64,000 nucleotides of DNA from Tubiluchus corallicola (GCA_030141605.1 JAQGDQ010000691.1:18881-82880), one strand, 5' to 3'; numbered from the stretch's first letter, positions 1-10,994 are shown. A program made the numbers and translations. Notes: generated from the sequence alone by a model not told the origin.

Positions 1-60
1 ATGTGAACAGAGCTGCAATGAAAGACACGACCCCTGATAAGGGTCTACAGCAGACCTTCC

Positions 61-684
61 CTTTTTATAAGCTCAGGTGTGCACGTGACTAGTGGCTTTT
101 ACTAACACAAGGTCAGAATATGAGTCTGTGCTAGATAAAGCCACGTTCACATGCACACCCGAGAAGTCTACTGTATTCCCCTGCCAGCATTACATTTCAT
201 TTCACCACAGCCCTGTAATACAATATTTTAGGAAAACTCAATAAGATAAGATTTGGATGAAATGAAAAATTCGTGTCGTACATTAAGAGTGATAAATCAA
301 TAATTAAATTCAACAAGAGGCATATTCACCGTTTTGTCAGATTAAAAACGTACGTCAAAATCAACGATACAATAAAGATATAAATTTTAATGCTCTCATT
401 GATATCGATGTTTTTAATTTGCACCAGATTTTCCCAGAACCAAAGTTTGTTCCATTTTGTCTCATGTACAGTTTGCAAACTTTAGGATGAAATACATTAA
501 GCTTTTCAAGTAACAGGTAGTAGCGTTTCCTAAAGAATATGGTGCTGTGCAAGTTCAAAAAAATATTCTTCAGTATGAAACGTCTTTTTTAGGATATAAA
601 ATACAATAAGCTTTTTCATGGTAACATTGTGCACAGTTGCTGTAGGTCAGAGGTTAAGTGTGCCACAGCAACGCACCTGAACTA
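61..684. other. Outer arm sequence, possible LTR-like edge
   Basis: On the minus strand, bases 75 down to 1 read CTTATAAAAAGGG followed by a GC-richer leader, mirrored at 45055-45126. In the right-hand version the run continues to AATAAATTG near 45200. A TATA box, leader and poly(A) signal in about 150 bp would suit a solo LTR, but I found no TG...CA ends with a target duplication. The rest of the stretch is AT-rich with only short random frames. Confidence 0.25.
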
Positions 685-1019
685 TAACCGGGACGTGACG
701 TGTGGGTAAAGCAAAGCTGTCTGCTGCATCGGTTCAATAACTTCTGTTGTTTTACGTGGACTTAATTATGTATTAGTCTGTGCATAGTACTTAATTAAGC
801 ATTAGCCTGCATGTAAAGTGATTTACTAGCAGGATCTTGCTTTGGGAACAAGAAAAAATGAACTGGGTAAGGTTATAGCTAGCTGTTAAAACTGTTGCTA
901 TTACAATAGCTTGGGCTGCACAGCTTTGTCAAGTGTATCACAAATGTGTTGTTTGGTTCACTTAACCTTTTATCTTTTTTACGATCGCCATCAATCGCTG
1001 GAACTGTGAAAAGGCTTAT
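684..1019 (+). repeat. Dispersed repeat, outer left copy
   Basis: Shares a long, imperfect match with 21219-21514 (same strand): GGGTAAAGCAAAGCTGT, then TTTACTAGCAG, GGAACAAGAAAAAATGAAC, TAGCTAGCTGTTAAAACTGT and ATCAATCGCTGG in the same order. The copies differ by many bases and by indels, so they are much older than the arm duplication. No terminal inverted repeats were seen; class unknown. Confidence 0.7.
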
Positions 1020-1269
1020 TTAAATAAATAATATTAATATCTTAATAAAGTAAGTTCGCGCCATTAGTATTTGTGCACTATTATAATTTGTGAATCACCT
1101 TTCATTTTAAAATGACGGTTGCCTTGAGCATTTTTATCTGTTTTTTAAAATTGATTTTCATTCATCACTTTTTGTTTATCATAAAAATCGTGCTCAATTT
1201 TCATAGAAATGACTAATCACTAATTTTGTCGCTTATGGTTTTCTTCTTATATGGTTTTTATGTTTCTAG

Positions 1270-1381
1270 AATCGCCCTGCAGGTGGCATTTCTGAAGAGA
1301 AGAGTTTGTTTGCTCATGAACATCCTCCAGTAGAAGAACTTAGTGCTTGCGTGAAAGAGATTAAACCAACTATTCTGATTG
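1270..1381 (+). CDS. ME1-like: Malic enzyme exon G, left-arm copy (partial second gene)
   Basis: 112 bp between TTTCTAG and GTCAGT, the same as the right-arm exon. It is the first exon of the plus-strand copy in this window. If mirroring continued, exon F would lie about 370-480 bases left of base 1. If not, this copy lacks everything upstream and would be a 5'-truncated duplicate. Confidence 0.9.
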
Positions 1382-1423
1382 GTCAGTTATGAACTTACTT
1401 ATGCGTACCAACATGTTTATTAT

Positions 1424-1629
1424 GGTCAAACTATCATTTGAACTCTACAGTCATTTTCACGACGGTGTCACTTTAGCATCAAAAGTACTGAGAGCGAAAT
1501 CAGAATAGCGTAGACGATCACTAATAGGTCAAACTATCATTTCAACTCTGCAGTCATTTTCTCGACGGTATCACTCTAGTGTCAAAAGTACTGAGAGCGA
1601 AATCAGAATAGCGTAGACGATCGTTAAGT
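1424..1629 (+). repeat. 103-bp tandem duplication in intron G-H (left)
   Basis: GGTCAAACTATCATTT begins at 1424 and again at 1527. The two units differ at several positions. Mirrored at about 43498-43703. Base pairs 1630-2105 beyond it hold only AT-rich DNA and an (AAT)n run. Confidence 0.85.
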
Positions 1630-1791
1630 TGAAATGTTCGCGTAATGAACATGTAGATTCCTAGAGACCGACTCTTTCATGCATTACATGTAGCAGTTTA
1701 TTATATAGAGCTAAAGTAAAATTTTTGATAATCTTGAACTTGAGTTATTTGAAATATATGACAAAATATATTTAGACATTTGTACATTTGC

Positions 1792-1794
<3 letters not shown>

Positions 1795-1828
<34 letters not shown>
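1795..1828 (+). repeat. (AAT)n microsatellite
   Basis: About eleven AAT units, flanked on both sides by the same short string (TTTGTACATTTGCTAAT), so the repeat lies inside a small direct duplication. Mirrored near 43299-43332. Confidence 0.9.
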
Positions 1829-2105
1829 TTGTACATTTGCTAATCAGTAGAACTATAGAAAGATGAATTAGAAAAGTTGCTGGAAACTTGCAGAAAGCTG
1901 TAAAAGTTCTTGTAGAACATTCACTGTGTAGCAAGTCATAGATAAATTTTACTGTTGTTTATATTGCATTGACTAAATTTTACATTGCATTAACTTGCAT
2001 TTTAGTTAACTGAATAACTAAACTAATTTGAAGGGAAAAGATATTGCAACAATAGTGTCACATACGTAAAGCAGCTTTTTCATGAGCTTAAATTTTCTTT
2101 TCCTT

Positions 2106-2716
2106 GGGCAGTCTGTTTGTGGAACTTTTGACCAGTTCTGTGTCGTTTCCTAGGCAGTCTGTTTGTGGAACTTTTGACCAGTTCTGTGTCGTTTCCTAGA
2201 CAGTCTGTCTGTGGAACTTTTGACCAGTTTTGTGTCGTTTCCTAGACAGTCTGTTTGTGGAACTTTTGACCAGTTCTGTCTCATTTCCTACGCAGTCTGT
2301 TTGTGGAACTTTTGACCAGTTCTGTGTTGTTTCCTAGGCAGTCTGTTTGTGGAACTTTTGACCAGTTCTGTGTCGTTTCCTAGACAGTCTGTCTGTGGAA
2401 CTTTTGACCAGTTCTGTCTCGTTTCCTACGCAGTCTGTTTGTGGAACTTTTGACCAGTTCTGTGTCGTTTCCTAGGCAGTCTGTTTGTGGAACTTTTGAC
2501 CAGTTCTGTGTCGTTTCCTAGGCAGTCTGTTTGTGGAACTTTTGACCAGTTCTGTGTCGTTTCCTAGACAGTCTGTCTGTGGAACTTTTGACCAGTTCTG
2601 TCTCGTTTCCTAGACAGTCTGTCTGTGGAACTTTTGACCAGTTCTGTCTCGTTTCCTGTGTTCATTTCCTAGGCAGTCTGTTTGTGGAACTTTTGACCAG
2701 TTCTGTGTCGTTTCCT
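2106..2716 (+). repeat. 46-bp minisatellite in intron G-H (left)
   Basis: About 13 units containing CAGTCTGTTTGTGGAACTTT and GACCAGTTCTGTGTCGTTTC. Variant positions (GTTTG/GTCTG, GTGTC/GTCTC, GGCAG/GACAG/CGCAG) are scattered in a way that suggests repeated unit shuffling. The array ends about 190 bp before exon H. Confidence 0.95.
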
Positions 2717-2903
2717 ATAGATTGATGTATTCCTTTTTTGTTTGCCGGTAGAACTTTTTGACCCATCAACCCGCTTGTCAGATAATCCCATCACCCTGTG
2801 ATTTGTTAATACCATTTTGTGCTCTTTTTCTTAGTTTAGCTCAAATAAGCTGTTGTTGTTTTGTCGTGATTGTGACTCACACACGTCATTTATTACGTAA
2901 CAG

Positions 2904-3046
2904 GTGCTGCCGCCGTCCCCGGTTCATTTACGGAAGAGATTCTCACGGACATGGGCAAGTTTCACGAGCGACCGGTCATCTTTGCGCTGAGTAATCCGAC
3001 CAGCATGGCCGAATGTACAGCGGAAGACGCATATAAAGCTACTGAT
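2904..3046 (+). CDS. ME1-like: Malic enzyme exon H, left-arm copy
   Basis: 143 bp, acceptor GTAACAG and donor GTGAGTG, phase-compatible with the exon at 1270-1381 (G + GT completes Gly). It contains FALSNPTS. No disabling change is seen. The 1522-bp upstream intron holds the 46-bp array. Confidence 0.94.
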
Positions 3047-4098
3047 GTGAGTGAAATAAAACTGCAGTTATTTGTGTTGATGTTTGAGCTTATTGATGGA
3101 AATAATAATAATTATATAATTAATTAATAATAATTAATAATAATTAATATAATAATTATTTTTATGTACGGTGATGGAAAGATAACTGAGTTGAAACAGA
3201 AAAAACAAATTTATCATTTTGAAAATGTAAAGCGTCTTGGGTAAATTTATCGGATTATTCCAGAATCCGTTGATCACACTTGAGGGGGGGGGGGCTACAC
3301 TTATAGACAATTTGAATTTTGATTGTAAAAAACAGGGATCAGAATTTTCCACGGATACGCGGAATTCCGAGTTTTTGGAAGACCAGTAGTGCCATTTTTG
3401 TAAATCGCGTAAATTTGTTGAGAAAATTTTTACGGACCCAGTACATTATTTCACAAGCTGACCGCTAGGTGGCAGGCCGTTACTTTGTTTACATCAGGTA
3501 CATCAGTGTAACCACGTGCATATCTCTATATATAAAAATATAGAATCAATTGTGCAGAGTTATTTGAGTCAATTGCAGACAGTTTTTATATACTTTTGCA
3601 TAGGAGCGGCCAGTACTTAGGCATTTTTGAGACAATTAGGTATCATGTATCCTTGATAGTTGGGTATTTTAAATTATGCATGAAACAAGGTAATTGATAT
3701 TTTAAGTCCAATTAGAGGCTCTCTATGGTCACAAAATTGCAATTTGTTGCTGGCTCCCCTTGAACTCCATTACGGGTCTAGGTGGCCCCAAAACCCCCCC
3801 GCCTGTTTCAGAGTTTTTTACAATTTGTCATTCTCATCCCTGGAAAAAAGTAAAAAGATGTTTATCTCCCTTTGTTTCACATGATTTTTCTAATTGTTAA
3901 AAGAAATTTAATTGCCTAAAAACGGTCCATACTCTGTTTTGAACTTGATTAGGGACAAGGGCAGAGCAGCAACGGGTCCTAATTTGTGACACTAGCAAAT
4001 TAATCTCAAGGTTTTTTCTACTCAGCACTTATCTCATTACATTGTACGTTATTCTGTAGATAATTATTAGTTTGTATGAACTTGGTGATTTGGGAGAT
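3047..4098. other. Intron H-I, left, non-array part
   Basis: Holds a TAAT-rich simple stretch (3098-3160), a G8 run near 3285 and one CTCF-like site (3462-3476). No exon is seen between exons H and I, which join in frame. Mirrored at 41031-42080. Confidence 0.6.
3462..3476 (+). promoter_or_regulatory. CTCF-like motif
   Basis: CCGCTAGGTGGCAGG fits the bilaterian CTCF core (CCASYAGRKGGCRSY) at all but one or two positions. Mirrored on the minus strand at 41653-41667. Binding is inferred from sequence only. Confidence 0.4.
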
Positions 4099-4495
4099 CT
4101 CCCACCTTGAAACGCAAGCAGACATTATTGGGTGGGTGGACATCATTAGCCCACCTTGAAATGCAAGCAGACATTATTGGGTGGGTGGACATCATTAGCC
4201 CACCTTGAAACGCAAGCAGACATTATTGGGTGGGTGAACATCATTAGCCCACCTTGAAACGTTGGCAGATATTATTGGGTGGGTGGGTGGTCATCATTAG
4301 CCCACCTTGAAATGCAAGCAGACATTATTGGGTGGGTGGACATCATTAGCCCACCTTGAAACGCAAGCAGACATTATTGCGTGGGTGGACATCATTAGCC
4401 CACCTTGAAATGCAAGCAGATATTATTGGGTGGCTGGACATCATTAGCCCACCTTGAAACGCAAGCAGACATTATTGGGTGGCTGGACATCATTA
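4099..4495 (+). repeat. 49-bp minisatellite in intron H-I (left)
   Basis: Eight units with CCCACCTTGAAACGCAAGCA and GACATTATTGGGTGGGTGG followed by ACATCATTAG. One unit has an extra GGGT. It ends about 140 bp before exon I. Confidence 0.95.
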
Positions 4496-4637
4496 GTGAT
4501 TAATGTAACTCTTTCCTACATAATAATTTTTTTTGAAACAGAAATATTTTATATTGACATTTGATCATATTTAAGCTGTTTTGAAATCATTAATTTTAAT
4601 TTTCTGCAAACATTACGATACTTTTCTCGCATTTTAG

Positions 4638-4870
<233 letters not shown>

Positions 4871-4910
4871 TCACTTGAAAGTGAAATTCATGATTTAGTA
4901 GCTTAAAACA

Positions 4911-5541
4911 AGATTTAGAAAATAAAACAAGATTTATTCAATACATTGTGCCTTTCTGTGGAACCAACATAGCTAAACATTTTATAATATATCAAGGACC
5001 AAAAGTCTGGAATGAGATTTGTCAATCTGCAAAAAATAGCAGGTCTATTACTAAATTTAAAAAAAAAATGCTAAAAAATCAAATTTTAAGTAAGTATCAG
5101 CGAGTAATCAAAATTTCTACCAGTATCCATCCTCACAGTAGTTGCAAAACACTTGGTGTTAGCATAATCAAGTTATCTTAATTTTACATACTATTAAAAA
5201 ATAATAGTCTTTCTATCTTTTATATCATCCCATATATGAGCTTCATTCATTACGTCATTCCATTTTAAGCACTAATATTTTTTTTATCACGATTCACTTT
5301 AAATTTTCAGATTATCTCCATTACTTTTTTTCCTATCACTGTGTGGGACAATCTAACAATCCCTGCTATTTGATTGCCCGCAACACATTTACCTTCGTAT
5401 ATAGGTGAACAGTGTTTGAGGCTTTTCCTGTGCAGTATTTCTTATTTATATTATATCCATTGTAGGCCCTTTCACTAGATATTGTACATGAAACTATTGT
5501 AAATGTGTCATGTGAAATAAATGACTTATGTCTAAACGACA
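4911..5541 (+). mobile_element. 5'-truncated non-LTR retrotransposon (CR1/Jockey-like), left arm
   Basis: A frame at 4948-5181 encodes the typical last residues of a LINE reverse-transcriptase ORF: TNIAKHFIIYQGPKVWNEIC, then SITKFKKKMLKNQILSKY. In the CR1/Jockey/L2 group this end reads like RTN-RKFSI-Y-GPK-WN, followed by S-FKKKLK-YLL. An AT-rich 3' untranslated part follows, ending near ATGTGAAATAAATGACTTATG. Only the last domain is left, as usual for 5'-truncated insertions. It lies in malic enzyme intron I-J. Confidence 0.75.
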
Positions 5542-6066
5542 AGAAGTGTTGTGCCTGAAGGTAGGTTTCAGAAAAATCGCTTCAAAAATTATATCGTACT
5601 CGCATTGAAAGGAGTTTTTGTCTTCATTTTAAATCTCCTGCAATACTGTTTCGACGGCGCCATTACATGACGTTACTACAGAAACGCAAACGTAAATTAG
5701 GGGAAGAAAAGGCAACGTTAAATTATGTCCCAAAAAACTTTCCGTGCAAATCTGTATTATTTAGCATTTTGCTTACCTGCTGGAAAGATTTATGTAACTA
5801 GAAAAGAAAATTATTAATTATTTAAAATGTTTTCACCAGTTGGTAAAATGTCGCTGACTCATCCTCCAGGGTGCAGCACTTACTAACCAAAAAAGATATT
5901 TCTAATCTTATTGACAAGATACAGTAATTTAAAATTTTACTCAGTTAGTGACGTGTGTTACGAATGCTCTGATTATTTTTTAAAACTTTACACAATGTTA
6001 ACTAAACTTGTTTAAAACGATCTGTAAACGAGACACATGATGAACCTTCATGGTTGATTTTTGCAG
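5542..6066. other. Remainder of intron I-J, left
   Basis: AT-rich with no repeat or frame I can support; ends in a good branch and acceptor context (TTGATTTTTGCAG) before exon J. Mirrored at 39060-39588. Confidence 0.5.
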
Positions 6067-6330
6067 TGCTTGTCTGAACTTGTCACGGACTCGCATCTGG
6101 CCGAGGGACGCGTCTACCCTCCGATGACCGAGATCCGCGACATTTCCGTGAAAATTGCCACTCGCATCGCGGAGCACGCCTATCGCCACGGTTACGCCGC
6201 ACATTATCCGGAGCCGACGGACAAGGAGGAGTTCATCCGATCGGAAATGTACACGTATCGCTACGACAACTACGAGGCGGAGACTTGGGATTGGCCGGAG
6301 GACGCGTACTTCTGTAAGGGTGATAAATAA
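6067..6330 (+). CDS. ME1-like: Malic enzyme terminal exon J, left-arm copy
   Basis: 264 bp with acceptor TTTTGCAG and stop TAA at 6328-6330. The frame is intact, so all four exons in this arm could be translated if 5' exons exist to the left. No convincing poly(A) signal follows at once; the nearest good AATAAA noticed is near 9419. Confidence 0.94.
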   Translation, partial: CLSELVTDSHLAEGRVYPPMTEIRDISVKIATRIAEHAYRHGYAAHYPEPTDKEEFIRSEMYTYRYDNYEAETWDWPEDAYFCKGDK

Positions 6331-6449
6331 GAGCAGAAAGGTAACGTCCGTTTCTTTGCCTCTTTTTGCAGAAAATGCTGAGTATGATATTCAAACTGCT
6401 TGCAGTGCAAGTGTGCATGCTGTGGAAATCTTACTAAAACATCATTTTT

Positions 6450-6750
6450 TGTTTGTTATTTCTGTCGATGTTTCGTAGATGGCAGCACTAGATGGTAGAG
6501 TTAACTTTCATTCCTTTGTTGTTTCTGTCGATGTTTCGTAGATGGCAGCACTAGATGGTAGAGTTAACTTTCATTCCTTTGTTGTTTCTGTCGATGTTTC
6601 GTAGATGGCAGCACTAGATGGCAGAGTTAACTTTCATTCCTTTGTTGTTTCTGTCGATGTTTCGTAGATGGCAACACTAGATGGTAGAGTTAACTTTCAT
6701 TCCTTTGTTGTTTCTGCCGATGTTACGTAGATGGCAGCACTAGATGGTAA
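6450..6750 (+). repeat. 63-bp array carrying paired CTCF-like cores (left)
   Basis: Nearly five units, beginning about 120 bp after the malic enzyme stop. Each carries TCGTAGATGGCAGCACTAGATGG, i.e. two AGATGG-type cores 15 bp apart, followed by TTAACTTTCATTCCTTTGTT. The first core, TTCGTAGATGGCAGC, agrees with the CTCF consensus CCASYAGRKGGCRSY at 12 of 15 positions; the second reaches 13 of 15 in the unit ending GATGGCAGA. The last unit is degenerate. The array could be an insulator-like element at the gene end, or a plain minisatellite. Confidence 0.85.
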
Positions 6751-7056
6751 GAATTAACTTTCGTTAATGTTTGTGTTGTAGAGAATGATCATGTATGCAG
6801 TTTTTGTTTGCTCAGGTTGTAAGAAAAAGAAGCTGGCATGAAGTTGCTTACGGTTTTTTGGAATGAAACTTCTGATGCATTTGCTCTCTGTGTGAAATAG
6901 AATTAACACTCTGAACTAACATTGCTCAACTCTCTACCAGTTCTTCTGTGATTTCCGCTCTTGTCTTAAAGTCCATATTAAGTATGGCTGACTTTTGAAT
7001 GGTAGATTTTTGCCTGCAGCGTGTCGAGCTGTAATGGTGGAAGTTAAGTCATCACT
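6751..7056. other. Flank between 63-bp array and TIR element (left)
   Basis: About 300 bases of ordinary AT-rich sequence downstream of the malic enzyme copy. Nothing supportable seen. Mirrored at 38071-38375. Confidence 0.4.
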
Positions 7057-8583
7057 CCCATGTGATGGGCGATTACTAGATTAATCAAATTAATCACGAT
7101 TACAACCATAAATCGCATAAATCGATGTAATCAATGTAATTGAACAGTGATTCGATTAATCATGAGCAAAATACACGTTACACACTGACCAAAGGGCAGA
7201 ATTTTAACATAAATTGATGGAATCTTTGTGATTTTTCTTCATTTTTCTCGTCTTCCACAATTGCAAACCACAGTGTTGCAAACTGGGGGCTTCAAATTCA
7301 TTGACTCATGACATTTATAGTGATGTAGTCATAGAGTGCGGGATGTCCACACTGTATCTCGACACTAGGCGGAGGAGAGTCAAGTGACCCAACGGCCATG
7401 TGTAGAGGTGTAAACCTTACAAATCAGGAGTGGAGCCCCGAAGGTGGACCAGTGCAACATGCTCGCTGACCCCGGCAGCTCCTGCAGCCAGCCTGGTGCC
7501 AAATGTATTGCTCCGCTTTCCTTAGGACTACACCAGGGAGGAAAGGGGGGGGTTCCTGTTGTCTGGGCAACTCAGGATCTCCATACACCTTGCCCAGACG
7601 TGCGCCTTGGAGACTTTCAAGGATCAGACTCTCTTGGCGCACATTCCATTGTCTTCCTCGGACTCTCTTGGCGCACATTCCATTGTCTTCCTCGGACTCT
7701 CTTGGCGCACATTCCATTGTCTTCCTCGGACTCCCTTGGCGCACATTCCATTGTCTTCCTCGGACTCCCTTGGCGCACATTCCATTGTCTTCCTCGGACT
7801 CTCTTGGCGCACATTCCATTGTCTTCCTCGGACTCCCTTGGCGCACATTCCATTGTCTTCCTCGGACTCCCTTGGCGCACATTCCATTGTCTTCCTCGGA
7901 CTCCCTTGGCGCACATTCCATTGTCTTCCTCGGACTCCCTTGGCGCACATTCCATTGTCTTCCTCGGACTCCCTTGGCGCACATTCCATTGTCTTCCTCG
8001 GACTCCCTTGGCGCACATTCCATTGTCTTCCTCGGACTCCCTTGGCGCACATTCCATTGTCTTCCTCGGACTCTCTTGGCGCACATTCCATTGTCTTCCT
8101 CGGACTCTCTTGGCGCACATTCCATTGTCTTCCTCGGACTCCCTTGGCGCACATTCCATTGTCTTCCTCGGACTCCCTTGACGCACATTCCATTGTCTTC
8201 CTCGGACTCTCTTCGCGCACATTCCATTGTCTTCCTCGGACTCTCTTGGCACACATTCCATTGTCTTCCTCGGACTCTCTTGGCACACATTCCATTGTCT
8301 TCCTCGGACTCTCTTGGCGCACATTCCATTGTCTTCCGAGACAGAAGAATGCCAAGTCATAGAGTAGTTAATGAAAAAACTGTGAGCGTCTATAAAACTA
8401 GTTTGCGAATATGAGAACAGCAAATGGTGACAAAAGCTGTGAAGTTATACGCTGATTCATTGCACTCGTTTGAGAATATTGGCTGAAATGCCAAGAAATT
8501 GCCACAAAGGGTAAATTTTTATATTGAATTCCAAGAACAAGATTATAATCGAATTACAAAATTTCACAATCGTCCATCACTGT
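7057..8583. mobile_element. Non-autonomous TIR element with ATTAATCG-rich ends, enclosing a minisatellite (left)
   Basis: The left end reads GTGATGGGCGATTAC and then a run rich in GATTAATC; the right end reads AATCGTCCATCACTG in inverse orientation. A shorter relative (58452-58793) has the same two ends and the same inner string CAAGAACAAGATTATAATCG. The interior is occupied mostly by the 34-bp array and its flanks. I could not fix the target duplication. The end sequence resembles hAT-type MITEs; the class is not certain. Confidence 0.55.
7629..8338 (+). repeat. 34-bp minisatellite open in all reading frames (left)
   Basis: About 21 units containing CTTGGCGCACATTCCATTGT and CTTCCTCGGACTC. 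The unit has no stop codon in any frame on either strand, and 34 is not a multiple of three, so each frame cycles through all three phases of the unit every 102 bp. This yields overlapping open frames of about 243-303 codons on both strands. Mutations are mostly T/C at one site (ACTCT/ACTCC). I do not regard any of these frames as genes. Confidence 0.95.
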
Positions 8584-8596
8584 CACTTCCACAACG

Positions 8597-9315
8597 ATAG
8601 GTCCCGTTAAAGTAGGCTATGTGGTTGAGACTTTTATAAAACACGTTCTTACAAGTAGGTCCCATTGAAATAGGCTCTGTGGTTAAGACTTCTATAGAAC
8701 ACGTTCTTACAAGTAGGTCCCATTAAAGTAGGCTATGTGGTTAAGACTTTTATAGAACACGTTCTTACAAGTAGGTCCCATTAAAGTAGGCTATGTGGTT
8801 AAGACTTCTATAGAACACGTTCTTACAAGTAGGTCCCATTAAAGTAGGCTATGTGGTTAAGACTTCTATAGAACACGTTCTTACAAGTAGGTCCCATTAA
8901 AGTAGGCTATGTGGTTAAGACTTCTATAGAACACGTTCTTACAAGTAGGTCCCATTAAAGTAGGCTATGTGGTTAAGACTTCTATAGAACACGTTCTTAC
9001 AAGTAGGTCCCATTAAAGTAGGCTATGTGGTTAAGACTTCTATAGAACACGTTCTTACAAGTAGGTCCCATTAAAGTAGGCTATGTGGTTAAGACTTCTA
9101 TAGAACACGTTCTTACAAGTAGGTCCCATTAAAGTAGGCTATGTGGTTAAGACTTCTATAGAACACGTTCTTACAAGTAGGTCCCATTAAAGTAGGCTAT
9201 GTGGTTAAGACTTCTATAGAACACGTTCTTACAAGTAGGTCCCATTAAAGTAGTCTATGTGGTTAAGACTTCTATAGAACACGTTCTTACAAGTATAGAA
9301 CACGTTCTTACAAGT
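8597..9315 (+). repeat. 58-bp minisatellite (left)
   Basis: About 12 units with GTAGGTCCCATTAAAGTAGG, CTATGTGGTTAAGACTTC and ATAGAACACGTTCTTACAA. ACACGTTCT is partly palindromic. Units 3-11 are almost identical and the outer units are more diverged, the usual pattern of homogenisation in the array centre. Confidence 0.95.
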
Positions 9316-9624
9316 TCCGTTTACACTTTATACCATAGATCCTAGTTCCTATTGTTACTGCAATACCAAACTTAATGCTTAAGTGTCTTCATTTTAGATT
9401 AATGCAAAGCTACCGTCAATAAAGTCTCGCTTCACTCGCTTTCAGGCTTTTTTTGTTGTTTTGCAGGCTTTCTACGCGTGTTAAGTAATTTATTTGAAGC
9501 TCCTTAGTGTTTTCCACAGCATTGCGCACCCTGGTGCAGAAAGTTTGAACTATTTTTCTGCAGAAACGGGTGTCGGAGAAATGCTCGTTTACCTTCTGTA
9601 TCTTTTGTCGTTCATCTAAAAGGA
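9316..9624. other. Spacer between arrays (left)
   Basis: Non-repetitive. Holds an AATAAA at about 9419 and a phrase rich in CTCGCTTCACTCGCTTTC. Mirrored at 35501-35814. No gene seen. Confidence 0.4.
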
Positions 9625-9712
9625 CTGTTAAATGACCACAAGAAAATTGTTAAATGACCACAAGAAAATTGTTAAATGACCACAAGAAAATTGTTAAATG
9701 ACCACTAGAAAA
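9625..9712 (+). repeat. 22-bp tandem repeat, four units (left)
   Basis: GTTAAATGACCACAAGAAAA repeated four times, the last with ACTAG. Mirrored at 35411-35500. Confidence 0.9.
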
Positions 9713-9725
9713 TTAGCAAGCAAGT

Positions 9726-9726
<1 letters not shown>

Positions 9727-9760
<34 letters not shown>

Positions 9761-10016
9761 ATATTTATTTAAAGTCGGATTTTGGGTCAACAATTAACAT
9801 TAGCTCAAAGAGCTATTATCGCTGACTGTAAATAACAACCTACAACTGCATAACAGCGACTATTATTACTCCACTTTTACCCTAAATACCACGCGTCAGG
9901 CAGGGCAACAGCAGGTACCATTTTTAAAGTCTTTGGTATGACCCGGCCGCTGGTTCGAACTCACGACCTCCCAGACGGAAAGCAGACGCATTACCGCTAG
10001 ACTAAACCGTCTGGTC
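9727..10016 (-). mobile_element. tRNA-derived SINE (left arm)
   Basis: Read on the minus strand, the first 77 bases form a tRNA-like head: A box TAGTCTAGCGG and B box GAGTTCGAACC, the RNA polymerase III internal promoter. A body of about 180 bp follows (CTGCTGTTGCCCTGCCTGACG, GGTATTTAGGG, AGCTCTTTGAGC), and it ends in an (ATT)n tail at 9727-9760. This order of head, body and simple repeat tail is that of a complete SINE. No target duplication could be assigned. Confidence 0.85.
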
Positions 10017-10411
10017 AAATCTTTATTGCAAAATGTGACCCAAATTGCTTTGTAGCTGGCAGGTTTGGAGAAATTTGCTATTTGACCAAAAACAGTGAGT
10101 AATACCGTGAGTAAGCTCGTCAGAAAATTCTATGCCCATTTAGTAATTATTACTGATCTGTTAACTGTGCAGTTGTTCACTAATAATACCCAGTTACCAA
10201 TTACTGGATTAACTGTAATTAGTTGTCAACTACAAGCGCTCTGTAATACTCACGACTCGGCATGACTGATTTAATGATAAAACCAGGTGCTTGAAATCTG
10301 TCTGGTACTTCGCACAAAGTAACACTTTCTATTTGTATGTTTTACTATTTTGCTGTGATTAACTTTTGGTAACTTACTATCCCATAATTAACCACTTCAC
10401 TGCCGTCACGT

Positions 10412-10454
10412 GACGGAAAGCAGACGCATTACCACTAGACTAAACCGTCTGGTG
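10412..10454 (-). mobile_element. SINE head fragment (left)
   Basis: About 43 bases nearly identical to the 5' part of the SINE head, including the A box (TAGTCTAGTGG), but lacking B box and body. The join is at a perfect 12-bp palindrome CGTCACGTGACG. Mirrored at 34673-34714. Confidence 0.8.
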
Positions 10455-10994
10455 AGTCTTTGAAAGCATTTTAATTTTTACAAATCACAAAGTTAGTAGA
10501 TTTAGATTCAAGTAAAAATTAAGAATTTGATTCGGCTGAATTTGTTGCAGAAAATTTTACATTTTGCTTTTGTATTAAATTTGTTGTTTTTTCATTTTCA
10601 GTTTTTATTTCTCTTTTCAGATAAGGATCCGCCTTCATTTGTATACTAAGCTAAAGTTTAGAGAAATCTCATCCGCAGCTTTGAATCTCTATCTTGAATC
10701 TCTGGTTCTTTCAATGTGTGTTCGTGTGTTCGTGGTGTTTCTATTCACACTTCATTTATTTTTTATTCAGTCTGTAATAATTTATTGTTTTTTTCAACAT
10801 TCTCTATATGTAATATTAGTCTAACTATGCGTTCAATTTGAAATATTTTAATTTGAAGCTCCATGTTGAATCTCATCTTTGTTAGTCCATTACCCTGCAG
10901 TCTAAAACAGATTCTCGAGTCGTAAAATTTTTGGTGACATTCAAAGGTGGACACGATTGCTGCTTGCCAAAGATGTCCACTCTTGTCAAATATC
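10455..10994. other. AT-rich stretch (left)
   Basis: Short frames of about 60 codons on both strands have no recognisable motif. Nothing else supportable. Mirrored at 34133-34672. Confidence 0.4.

Noticed and set aside
2758-2994. 78-codon frame overlapping malic enzyme exon H
   Set aside because: It is out of frame with the exon and runs through its acceptor; a shadow of the real coding sequence.
7424-8423. Overlapping open frames of 243-303 codons on both strands over the 34-bp array (and mirrored at 36703-37702)
   Set aside because: They follow from a stop-free repeat unit read in every frame; no splice signals, conserved domain or non-repeat coding flank.
9940-10016. Functional tRNA gene
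   Set aside because: A and B boxes are present but the stems do not pair as a tRNA cloverleaf and the sequence continues into a SINE body with (ATT)n tail.
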